From positions 1 to 24,619 of the IMG/VR virus record IMGVR_UViG_3300017740_000079: a stretch of DNA of 24,619 bases, one strand, 5' to 3'. Position 1 is the first letter of the stretch. Each line of letters begins with the position of its first letter. Source of the stretch: a virus. The notes under the pieces were generated by a model. The model was not told where the DNA came from and searched no databases. It was given only the letters and a program-made list of their open reading frames with translations. Made by a program: the position numbers and the translations under genes. Positions 14,458 through 21,636 of this stretch are shown piece by piece.

Positions 14458-16688
14458 TACTGTATTGTTTTTTTGTTTTTACTTTCAATGTAGCTTATAG
14501 TCATAGTTGATTGATTTTCGCTATCAAAACTTGTAGATGAACCATCTTTAATGTTTACGGGAACGTAGTAATTTCTATTAAGTGTGCTATACCAACCCTG
14601 AGTATTTGGCAAGTCGCTTTCGTATTCTCTAACTACAATATAATCTATAAAAGATTTTCCTGCCGCATCGTTGTAATTCATTGCAAACATAGGAGAAAAG
14701 AACTTAACGTCTTCGTGTGCTTTAGATGCAAAATTAGCATTATCTCTAGGGAATGTAAACGATTCTGATTCTCTTAATCCTGTAATATATCCCCTATGAA
14801 CCTCCCACTCATCATCTGCTGTTTGAACATAACCACTTAAAGTAATGTAATGTGCATTGGAAGTTGAGTCAGCACCCGTTGTACTTACCCTTGTTGTTTT
14901 ATCGGCTTTGTAACCTGTAAGACCACAATAAGTATTTCCTGAGCCTAACTCTCTTTTTACCCTTACCTCAACCTCATAAATTTTATCAGGATTGTATTGA
15001 AAAAGTTTTTTGCTAGTAGCCCAAACCTCATCATCTCCTGAGTTGTTTCCCTTAAAATAAGTGTTAGTTCCTGTTGTATGCCCGTCAGCAGAAGAAACCC
15101 CTCCATCGGTTGTGAAATCTCCATCAACTAAAGTCCAATCATCCGTAGTAGGAATTGAACTAAAATCTTCTCTAAATATCTCTCTACCTACCCAACCTCT
15201 TTCTATCCAAACATTAGGAGATGATAATAAATCTTCCATCATTCCTTTTTGCTCTCTTGGGTATGGTCGTGAAACCGCCTGACCCTCTCTAAAGGCTTTT
15301 ACGGTAGATTTGCTGATACTTCTGTATTCATCTGACGTAAGACCCCCGATTCTATTTTGCAAAGCACCATAGGCATCTGAGGTGTTTTCATTCTCAACTC
15401 CACTATAAAAACTTGCATTTCCTGAGCTGCTTCCTAGCTGTGCGTTAAATTGTGGGTATATAGATTGCTCATACATTTTTGACTTTACGCTTATGCTTTC
15501 TGAGGACATATTGTCAAACGTATAGCTGTCAATACCTCCTAGTCTGCTTTGCCAATGAAATCTTACAGACCTACCAAAATACCTTTTCATTTCTGAATCG
15601 TGATCTATGTGATAAGTTAGTGTTTGTCCTATTGCAGCAATAGAGCCGCCCGTACTTCTTGTATAAACTGTGTATGAAGCTATATTAGACCAATCTCCTA
15701 TTGGGGGTTTTCCGTCTTCAGTTCTTGAAGTCCAACCGATAAAAGTTTCTTTTATGTTCCTTGTTCCTACTCCAAACTGAAAGACACCTCTAGTAATAGT
15801 GTTGTTTCCATAAGAGTTGTCAGCTTCAACACCTCCCCAAGCAAAAATCGTAGCATTACTATAAGTTCCATCCCCTTGAGCGGAATAGTCTATATTTAAG
15901 TTTAGTGTGTTTCCTTGACCATCTTGAAGTATGCTTCCATCTTTTAATGTAAATTGTATCTGAACTATTGGGTCGCCACTTGCATTGTCCGCTATCATAG
16001 AAACATATTCACATTCATCAACACCTATTATTCTATGATTTGGCTTTAATGTAAGATATTTTACTCTACCCGTCTTGTTTGAGAAGCTATGTGTAAATGC
16101 TTTATCTAAAGCACTATTTTGTTCGTTAGACGAACTGCCCGTTAAAAGTGTGTTCGCAAGAGTAAGACTGTTTAGTTCTTCGTCAGAAAGAGCTACATTT
16201 GCAGCCATAGCGTTGTTTGTAACATCTACGCTTTGATTAAGAGTTGCATCCTCTATTAAAGCACCGTCTGCATCTATTTTCTCTGCTATAACGGTTAGTG
16301 CATACTTTACAAACATATTTGTAGATGGAGTAGATTGAGTTATATCTCTAGTTATTCCACTACTTGTATCTTGAGTACACGGTCTTATGTTGTAAGAAAC
16401 AAAATCTCTTAGTATGCTGCTTACATCCAAAGAAAAATCGTGTGTTGTTGATACATTACCCCCTGATGTTGATGCAATGTTTGGTATTGATAAACTAGGC
16501 TGAACCCTTATTTTAATTTGCTTATCTGTTTCAAGAGTATTTGTGTAAGGATTTCTAGGTGTTATCTGAAATATAGCACTTTTGTATTCTAAGTTAGTGT
16601 CTGACGATATTCTGTACGAGTATTTTATCGGTTCGTGAACAGATGTTATCCCGCTAGATGGTTGTGAAAATAGTTCTGATGCTGCCAT
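14457..16688 (-). CDS. Large tail protein with carbohydrate-binding-like domain
   Basis: This 743-residue protein has a beta-rich N-terminal half (1-450) with alternating strands and HDFSLDVSSILRDFVSYN (83-100), likely a tail-tip scaffold. Residues about 505-690 read as a jelly-roll of the CBM4/9 kind: REDFSSIPTTDDWTLVDGDF at its start, then YEVEVRVKRELGSGNTYCGL and a final strand SFIDYIVVREYE. Such domains bind polysaccharides. Its context between the lectin-fused gene and the hub-like gene supports a role in host surface contact. No catalytic motif is seen. The domain call comes from strand and aromatic patterns and needs structure prediction. Confidence 0.5.
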   Translation of the reverse strand: MAASELFSQPSSGITSVHEPIKYSYRISSDTNLEYKSAIFQITPRNPYTNTLETDKQIKIRVQPSLSIPNIASTSGGNVSTTHDFSLDVSSILRDFVSYNIRPCTQDTSSGITRDITQSTPSTNMFVKYALTVIAEKIDADGALIEDATLNQSVDVTNNAMAANVALSDEELNSLTLANTLLTGSSSNEQNSALDKAFTHSFSNKTGRVKYLTLKPNHRIIGVDECEYVSMIADNASGDPIVQIQFTLKDGSILQDGQGNTLNLNIDYSAQGDGTYSNATIFAWGGVEADNSYGNNTITRGVFQFGVGTRNIKETFIGWTSRTEDGKPPIGDWSNIASYTVYTRSTGGSIAAIGQTLTYHIDHDSEMKRYFGRSVRFHWQSRLGGIDSYTFDNMSSESISVKSKMYEQSIYPQFNAQLGSSSGNASFYSGVENENTSDAYGALQNRIGGLTSDEYRSISKSTVKAFREGQAVSRPYPREQKGMMEDLLSSPNVWIERGWVGREIFREDFSSIPTTDDWTLVDGDFTTDGGVSSADGHTTGTNTYFKGNNSGDDEVWATSKKLFQYNPDKIYEVEVRVKRELGSGNTYCGLTGYKADKTTRVSTTGADSTSNAHYITLSGYVQTADDEWEVHRGYITGLRESESFTFPRDNANFASKAHEDVKFFSPMFAMNYNDAAGKSFIDYIVVREYESDLPNTQGWYSTLNRNYYVPVNIKDGSSTSFDSENQSTMTISYIESKNKKTIQ

Positions 16689-17863
16689 TATATGTTGTAT
16701 TTATGTTTTAAGTATGTGCTTACTTTTGTTATTTGTTCTTCTGATAAATCATCGTTAAAGACTATCATTTCCTGCATTTTAAACGCTAAAAATTTATTTA
16801 AACCTAATTCACTAGCACCCATAACCATAGCTCTAGTATTATCATAATTATCAAAACTGTCAAAATGATTTGCGGAATCGTGATAAACTTGAGTTCCGTT
16901 TCTAAAAACTTTAACTTCCTTGTTGTGAAATTTTATAGCGTAAACGGCTGTATCGCTCAGGTCGTCTGTTCCTACTGCTTGTGCAACATCCGTATCATCA
17001 TCTGAGTATGTAGAGTTCAACGCATTAAAGCTACCCGTGTTTCTTGATTCAATAACAAATCTAGGTAAATTGCTTGATGAACCATCTTTAGTTAATATAT
17101 ATCCACTAACCGCATCTTGTTCAACCTTTGGAACTATAAATATCGTGTGGTCGTGTGATATACCACGTCCATCTTCACTTATACCTCCGTTTACACATTG
17201 CAAGAAATCATCTGTTCCGTCAAAACTTACATAAGGATAGCCATTCGTAGTGTCTTCATATTCGTAAGACGGCTGTTTTGTTGAGGTTGTTTGTACAAAG
17301 TCGTTAGAATTACCACTTTGGTCTTTCCACCTTTTAACAACTTCGTTTCCTCCAAACATCTGCGTTTTAACACCTAAGTCAGACCTCAACCAAACTCTAG
17401 GGCTAAGATTTGTAATAGATATGTCGTCATAGTGTGAGAAGTGATGTGAGAAAGCATTAAGAGTAAAAGTAAGCCTAACTTGTATCAACTTGTCATTATA
17501 TAGTTCTTTTTCTCGTTCAACTGATATACTGTTAGGGCTTAAAATTACTTCTTTATTTGGGTAGCTGTCTAAGACTCTTTGCAACCAAGTCAATGCTTCT
17601 TGCTCTAGTAGTGAAAACACTACATCAAGAGAACCTGTCTGATTTTGAAAGTATGGTTTTACTATTAAACACTCGAAAGTGTAGTCCTCTTTACTTCCAC
17701 CCTCTGTTTCAGGAAGCTCTGATATTGGAGGTAAAGCAACAAGCAATGGGTAGTCGTTATTATGGTTTTCGTTTATTTCATTCTCATAACCAAAAATAAA
17801 ACCACCATTTATCCATTGCTGCTCAAACCTATCTCTTATTTCTCTTAGCTTTTTAAATGCCAT
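16688..17863 (-). CDS. Tail-terminator-like domain fused to a LamG lectin fold
   Basis: This 391-residue protein has two parts. Residues 1-145 are an alpha/beta domain (NDYPLLVALPPISELPE, then LLEQEALTWLQRVLDSYPN) that resembles the tail terminator-type proteins of Bacteroidota phages. Residues 152-391 are a concanavalin A-like/LamG domain: LSPRVWLRSDLGV (153-165), KRWKDQSGNSNDFVQ (177-191), YVSFDGTDDFLQ (211-222), and a C-terminal MIVFNDDLSEEQITKVSTYL. The DQSGN and FDGTDD motifs are classic for this fold. A lectin domain on a tail protein made right after the chaperone is unusual. It is coupled by TAATG on both sides. Confidence 0.6.
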   Translation of the reverse strand: MAFKKLREIRDRFEQQWINGGFIFGYENEINENHNNDYPLLVALPPISELPETEGGSKEDYTFECLIVKPYFQNQTGSLDVVFSLLEQEALTWLQRVLDSYPNKEVILSPNSISVEREKELYNDKLIQVRLTFTLNAFSHHFSHYDDISITNLSPRVWLRSDLGVKTQMFGGNEVVKRWKDQSGNSNDFVQTTSTKQPSYEYEDTTNGYPYVSFDGTDDFLQCVNGGISEDGRGISHDHTIFIVPKVEQDAVSGYILTKDGSSSNLPRFVIESRNTGSFNALNSTYSDDDTDVAQAVGTDDLSDTAVYAIKFHNKEVKVFRNGTQVYHDSANHFDSFDNYDNTRAMVMGASELGLNKFLAFKMQEMIVFNDDLSEEQITKVSTYLKHKYNI

Positions 17864-18168
17864 TATTTTATTGTTTTCTGTTGTTCTTTGTTTACAGCTA
17901 TTTCATAATCTGTTTTAGCTGTTTTCCAAGCCATAAAAGTAAATACCTTATACAACTTTTCATCTTTAACGCTTTGTATTGCATCTTTACCATTTTTAGT
18001 AAAAACACCGCTTATTGCTAAGTCGTAAAGAGTATTTAACCAACCAAATGGCTTCATAATTTTACTTGCTTTCGCAACAGCTATATTGTCAGTTCCTCCC
18101 CTAAAAAGGTTTGGATAAGACTTGCTGATGTTATTGTTCGTTTGTTCAAAAAAAAACTGAACTCCCAA
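17863..18168 (-). CDS. -1 frameshift extension of the tail assembly chaperone
   Basis: This open frame has no ATG or GTG at its beginning (only a TTG, and a stop codon just upstream) but continues the chaperone gene in the -1 frame. Both frames cross a run of nine T (plus strand 18148-18156), where the zero frame contains the slippery heptamer T TTT TTT. Slipping back one base there would join residues 1-191 of the shorter product to about 95 residues of this frame, giving a protein near 286 residues. The extension has a basic, helical sequence (KPFGWLNTLYDLAISGVF). This matches the G/GT-type tail chaperones of siphophages. It ends with a TAATG overlap. Confidence 0.7.
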   Translation of the reverse strand: MGVQFFFEQTNNNISKSYPNLFRGGTDNIAVAKASKIMKPFGWLNTLYDLAISGVFTKNGKDAIQSVKDEKLYKVFTFMAWKTAKTDYEIAVNKEQQKTIK

Positions 18169-18722
18169 ACTACATCCATTGTTAATTTCTTAAAAAGCTC
18201 TGCTTTCTCGTCAATATTATCTAAATCTACTTCTTCATCAACTTTTTTACACAAAATAGCCATTTGTTCGGGTAAAATGTCAAATCTACCATTTTTTAGG
18301 TACTGTGTGTTCATTTCTAGCTGACTTGATTCAATATACTCCCCAAAAGTTCCTGTTCTTAGAAAATCCATTGGAAAATAGTATATTTCGTGGTTTAACT
18401 CAAAATGTGTAATTCCTTTTGGCTTATATTCGTCCATAATGTTGTCTAGGCATTGCATTACAGCTTCTATGTCGCTAATTGGAACTTTATCTATTATTTC
18501 GTTGTCAATTTTTGTCATATAAACAAAAAGTTCACGATACATCTTTGTTTCTTGTACAAAAAAGTATTTCAAAAGGTCTTTCCCCTCATCTTCTTTTTGT
18601 TGTTCTTCACTACGCTGATATTTTTTTAATATCTCAAATATACCGCAGTAGTATTCTAAAGTCATTTCAGACCACTCATTCGGAATACTATAATTCTTTT
18701 TGTTTATTGTTAAGTTTAACAT
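18081..18722 (-). CDS. Tail assembly chaperone (short form)
   Basis: This 213-residue acidic protein begins with a short beta segment and WSEMTLEYYCGIFEIL (18-33), a pattern seen in tail assembly chaperones of Bacteroidota phages, followed by helical repeats and FPMDFLRTGTFGEYIE (116-131). In other siphophages the chaperone is made in a short (G) and a long, frameshifted (GT) form that bind the tape measure and recruit tube protein. The last 22 codons lie after the slippery T9 run, as expected for a chaperone with a programmed frameshift. It begins one base after the stop of the upstream gene. Five other genes separate it from the tape measure, which is not usual. Confidence 0.65.
   Translation of the reverse strand: MLNLTINKKNYSIPNEWSEMTLEYYCGIFEILKKYQRSEEQQKEDEGKDLLKYFFVQETKMYRELFVYMTKIDNEIIDKVPISDIEAVMQCLDNIMDEYKPKGITHFELNHEIYYFPMDFLRTGTFGEYIESSQLEMNTQYLKNGRFDILPEQMAILCKKVDEEVDLDNIDEKAELFKKLTMDVVWEFSFFLNKRTITSASLIQTFLGEELTI
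18148..18156 (-). other. Slippery run of nine T, probable -1 frameshift site
   Basis: On the minus strand the codons AGT TTT TTT TTG contain the heptamer T TTT TTT in the correct phase for tandem -1 slippage. It sits where the two chaperone frames overlap. No strong downstream stem was seen. Confidence 0.65.
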
Positions 18723-18723
18723 A

Positions 18724-19107
18724 TTATATATTTAATTCTTTTTCTTCTTGTACGGCATCTGATATAAGACCTATTGCTTCCATAGTCGATAACATTATGT
18801 TTTCACAAACTTTATCCACTACTAGAATATTTCTTTTATTTTTAATACCCGCCAAGAACCCCATAAATGAGTACATTGTCAAATTTGGCAACATATAAAT
18901 CCATTCTTCCATACTTTGCTCATCGTGAACAGCGTATTTCTTGAAATCAACATAATATGACACAATATCTTCTAAAACTTCTTCAAAATCGTGATATTTA
19001 CCGTTATCACAATGTTCAGTTACCGTGTATAGCTGTTTCTTTACAAAAGTCAAGTAATCTGTTAAGATTTTCGTATGCTTCTCGCTTACACCATCAATTT
19101 TAGTCAT
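18724..19107 (-). CDS. Unknown acidic helical protein after the terminase
   Basis: From the ATG at 19107 this protein has 127 residues. It is acidic and helical, with a hydrophobic stretch MLPNLTMYSFMGFLAGIKN in the second half, and it ends in Glu-rich residues. No family is recognised. I chose this ATG because it is preceded by ATTTGCAACT, a sequence also found immediately before the protease ATG at 7239; a TTG 19 codons upstream would extend the frame but lacks such support. It lies between the large terminase and the tail chaperone, so it may be a tail or DNA-packaging accessory protein. Confidence 0.55.
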   Translation of the reverse strand: MTKIDGVSEKHTKILTDYLTFVKKQLYTVTEHCDNGKYHDFEEVLEDIVSYYVDFKKYAVHDEQSMEEWIYMLPNLTMYSFMGFLAGIKNKRNILVVDKVCENIMLSTMEAIGLISDAVQEEKELNI

Positions 19108-19177
19108 AGTTGCAAATTTGTTAATAGTTCTGTTAATAATTACGCAATTTTCGTATTTTTTCAATTTTATAGCCTAT

Positions 19178-20605
19178 CTAGCCAAAGAATACTACATTAT
19201 TGCCCTTAAAGTGATGATTTAATGCCATTACAAGGCAATCTACCATATCATCGTGCTTTGCAGCAGGAAACTGCTGACATTGCATTAAGAATTCTTCGTT
19301 CCAATGTCCTTTTAGCAAAGACACTCTGCCCGTTTCGCAGGTAGCACTTATGTCTTGTACTCTTGCGACTTTATCTTTTGTTGGTGGTTTGTCTTCTTTT
19401 ACGTTCAATCCTGTTTCTCTTATTAGGGTTTGAACTATTGATTTACCACTTGCTTTTGGTTCTACATATATTTTTGATTGGCTAGTATATCCGTTTTTGT
19501 GTACGAACTTGCCAATATGCTTAACTAGGTCGGGAAATTCAAGTCTTACATTCTGAACTTCTCTTATTTGCCACTTTCCGTCTTTAAATGTATAAGCCAT
19601 CAATGCTGACGGGTCATTTTTCTGACTTGCAGTATATGCGGGGTCAATAACAAAGTTTACTACATCATCTACTTTCTCATCATCAATCTTAAACCAATTT
19701 TTCTGTATCATACCGCTATCGGCAGGTGTAGGTCGCTGTTGTAGCTGTCCTGCATATCCATAAGAGCCTAAAGCTGATTTATAGTCATCAAGTATGTGTT
19801 TAGAGAATCTTTCTTTCCAAAACAAGCCATCTTCGTAATGTTCGGCAAGATATTTAGGTTTTAGGTCGTCAGACAATTCAGCAGGAATACATATATGCTG
19901 ATGCTTGTCAGGAGAGTTGTATAGAAGATAACCGCTTAGGTCGTCTTCGTGTACTCTTTGCATAATAATTATCCTAACTCCTTTTGTAGGTTCGTTAAGC
20001 CTTGAGTATAGAGTTGATTTATACCATTCATTCGCATTATCTCTTTCTGTTTCCGATGCAGCGTTTTTTGGAGATGTAGGGTCATCGACTAATATTATAT
20101 CTCCCCCCTGTCCTGTTACCGAACCTCCGACAGATGTTGCTCTCCTAACTCCTAGAAAAGTATTTTCGTATCTAGCTTTTAGGTTTTGGTCTTTTTTAAT
20201 TTGATATTTTTCTCCCCAATGACTTTGATACCATTCGCTATTTATTATATCTCTCGACTTTGTTGCGTGTTCAATACTAATCTCCGCAGAATAAGATGCT
20301 GTAATAAACCTCATCTTTGGATGTACTGCCCAACACCAAGCGGGAAACAGAACTGTTACCAATAATGACTTCGTGCTACGGAAAGGAATATTAATAATTA
20401 TGTCCTTATCCTTTTCTCTACCTGCAATTATCCTTTCGGCTTCGCCTTGTAGAATATCGCAAAGGTATTTATGGTGAAAATTTGTTGATAGGGGAACAGA
20501 TGGCTCTGCTATAACAAAAGCCTTAATGAAGAACTCGTAAAAGGACTTCTCGCAAATGGCTTTTTCCATTGCTTGTAGCATTTGTTTTTTAGTAGCCTTA
20601 TCCAT
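19178..20605 (-). CDS. terL: Large terminase subunit (TerL)
   Basis: This 475-residue protein has both terminase domains. The ATPase part shows the motif NIPFRSTKS (72-80) at the Walker A position, in which the usual Gly before Lys is replaced by Thr, and a Walker B motif DIILVDDP (169-176). The nuclease part shows FVIDPAYT (318-325), EPKASGKS (382-389) and HDDMVDCLVMALNH (451-464), giving the acidic residues Asp321, Glu382 and Asp452/453 expected of RNase H-like terminase nucleases. It cuts concatemeric DNA and drives it into the prohead through the portal. It overlaps the small subunit gene by eight bases. Confidence 0.95.
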   Translation of the reverse strand: MDKATKKQMLQAMEKAICEKSFYEFFIKAFVIAEPSVPLSTNFHHKYLCDILQGEAERIIAGREKDKDIIINIPFRSTKSLLVTVLFPAWCWAVHPKMRFITASYSAEISIEHATKSRDIINSEWYQSHWGEKYQIKKDQNLKARYENTFLGVRRATSVGGSVTGQGGDIILVDDPTSPKNAASETERDNANEWYKSTLYSRLNEPTKGVRIIIMQRVHEDDLSGYLLYNSPDKHQHICIPAELSDDLKPKYLAEHYEDGLFWKERFSKHILDDYKSALGSYGYAGQLQQRPTPADSGMIQKNWFKIDDEKVDDVVNFVIDPAYTASQKNDPSALMAYTFKDGKWQIREVQNVRLEFPDLVKHIGKFVHKNGYTSQSKIYVEPKASGKSIVQTLIRETGLNVKEDKPPTKDKVARVQDISATCETGRVSLLKGHWNEEFLMQCQQFPAAKHDDMVDCLVMALNHHFKGNNVVFFG

Positions 20606-21002
20606 CTAAATCTTCAAATTCTATATCCTCAATATCATCTTCTCTTTCCAACGCTTCCATTTTAGCTTTTAGGTCATCAATACTGATATTGTTGTCTAAA
20701 TTTATTTCTATTTTTTTACTACTCTGTGCTGTAATCTCTGTCGATTGTAGCTTAGGCATTGCATAGTTAAGCAGCTTAGCGATTGCACCGATATATGCTT
20801 CGGGATTCTTCTGTGCTAGTTTCTCCAAAGCATCACGAACATTAACCTCCTGCCCTGCTAACGCATTGGCAAGTATTTCTCTTGTTATTTTGGTATTCTT
20901 TCTTATGCTACCTTTTTGTTTACCGACAGCATTATGGTTTCCGAAAGTTCGCTTTGGCAATGTCTTACCATCCATTTCTTTCTTTGCATCATCTTCATTC
21001 AT
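20598..21002 (-). CDS. terS: Small terminase subunit (TerS)
   Basis: This 134-residue protein has the features of the Bacteroidota phage small terminase: a basic N-terminal segment NHNAVGKQKGSIRKNTKITR (22-41) for DNA binding, a helical centre with DALEKLAQKNPEAYIGAIAKLLNYAMPKLQ, and a very acidic C-terminus. It would bind the packaging site and hand DNA to the large subunit, whose gene it overlaps by eight bases. I prefer the ATG at 21002; a TTG five codons earlier extends the frame but lies within the TATATTTG box. This gene opens the structural transcription unit. Confidence 0.8.
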   Translation of the reverse strand: MNEDDAKKEMDGKTLPKRTFGNHNAVGKQKGSIRKNTKITREILANALAGQEVNVRDALEKLAQKNPEAYIGAIAKLLNYAMPKLQSTEITAQSSKKIEINLDNNISIDDLKAKMEALEREDDIEDIEFEDLDG

Positions 21003-21006
21003 ATTA

Positions 21007-21014
21007 CAAATATA
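21007..21014 (-). promoter_or_regulatory. TAnnTTTG -7 box before terS
   Basis: TATATTTG on the minus strand matches the Bacteroidota -7 consensus and ends four bases before the terS ATG, as at the protease gene. The -33 region does not show a clear TTTG. Confidence 0.4.
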
Positions 21015-21061
21015 CAAAAATAATGTAAAACTATAACTATATCCTTATCCATAGCTTTATC

Positions 21062-21100
21062 TTTATTATATAGGGTACACTATACCCTTCACATACCCTT
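21062..21100 (-). promoter_or_regulatory. Right copy of the repeated 39-bp promoter/operator-like element
   Basis: The same TTTATTATATAGGGTA, N6, ACCCTT, N5, ACCCTT arrangement as at 8-46, about 60 bp upstream of the terS ATG. On the minus strand it places two AAGGGT half-sites 11 bp apart before TACCC and a TATAAT-like sequence, directed toward terS. It is therefore a candidate activator-dependent late promoter. Confidence 0.55.
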
Positions 21101-21175
21101 AAATCTATAAAATAGACTTTTAAAATTTTTTTTGTGTAATATGGGGGTCTGTTTTTACACAAAAGTTGCGTAAAT

Positions 21176-21440
21176 ACTTTTTACACTTTTTACTAACTTA
21201 CGGATGTTTTGCAACGATGAATAAACGCACCCCAAAGCAATACATAATCATACAATATCATACAACAAATATAATACCCTAATTAGTATATAAAATTGGA
21301 TTTAAAATTCTAGTGGTTATATAGGGTTGGCAATAGTAGGTAGAACGCAAATTTGACGGTATTTTTTTCTTAAAAATATCTAGTTTTTCAACAATTTTAA
21401 CACGATTTCGGCAAATGTTAGTAACTTATGTGTAAAAAGT
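21176..21440. repeat. Long interrupted inverted repeat
   Basis: The left arm ACTTTTTACAC, four bases, TACTAAC (21176-21197) is mirrored by the right arm GTTAGTA, six bases, GTGTAAAAAGT (21417-21440). That is 18 matched bases in two blocks, with about 220 bp between the arms. Both arms are followed or preceded by further TTTACAC/GTGTAAA motifs, so they look like paired protein-binding sites and not a simple stem-loop. Confidence 0.6.
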
Positions 21441-21524
21441 TTGTGTAAATAAAGAAATTTTGCAAGATATTCGACCAATTACAAAAAGCAGCAGCAAATC
21501 AAATATATTTTTACAATTATAAAC

Positions 21525-21550
21525 AAAAAAAAACCCCTAAAAAAGGGGCT
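21525..21550 (-). terminator. Intrinsic terminator closing the early gene block
   Basis: CCCCT (21534-21538) pairs with AGGGG (21544-21548), and on the minus strand the stem is followed directly by a run of nine T. It lies after the 18-codon peptide frame and the 62-residue gene and before the gene-free control region. Confidence 0.75.
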
Positions 21551-21576
21551 TGATTTGTTAGTAATTAGATTAGATT

Positions 21577-21633
21577 TTAGCTACAAAAACTTATTAATAT
21601 AGCTAATAAAATAAATGTTAATGGTACTTTCAT
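21577..21633 (-). CDS. Tiny hydrophobic peptide with a lipobox-like Cys
   Basis: An 18-codon frame, MKVPLTFILLAILISFCS, starts three bases after the stop of the 62-residue gene and ends 26 bp before the terminator. It reads as a minimal signal-like peptide: Lys, a hydrophobic core, then Ile-Ser-Phe-Cys. It could be a membrane microprotein, an entericidin-like lipopeptide or a chance frame. Close spacing to the gene upstream is the main support. Confidence 0.35.
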   Translation of the reverse strand: MKVPLTFILLAILISFCS

Positions 21634-21636
21634 TTT

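Larger units (their letters stand above)
21003..21576. other. Gene-free control region upstream of the structural cluster
   Basis: About 570 bp without any convincing gene, lying between the early genes and terS. It is AT-rich and holds the right copy of the 39-bp element (21062-21100), a DnaA-box-like TTATCCATA (21045-21053), four TTTACAC-type motifs (near 21152, 21178, 21430 and 21443, the last two inverted), the arms of a long inverted repeat (21176-21197 and 21417-21440), a TATATTTG box on the minus strand (21266-21273), a short direct repeat ATCATACA (near 21248 and 21258), and a terminator at its right edge. It is most likely the promoter/operator region of the late genes and may also carry a packaging or replication site. 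Confidence 0.55.

Noticed and set aside
17863-18168. Separate gene starting at TTG 18168
   Set aside because: No ATG or GTG precedes the frame, a stop lies shortly upstream, and the overlap with the slippery T9 run is explained better as a frameshift extension.
19107-19164. TTG start that extends the gene after terL
   Set aside because: The ATG at 19107 carries the 14-bp sequence also found at the protease start, and ATG is used by all neighbours.
21003-21576. tRNA or other structured RNA gene in the control region
   Set aside because: No cloverleaf or T-loop sequence was seen; the symmetrical elements are too far apart for a compact RNA.
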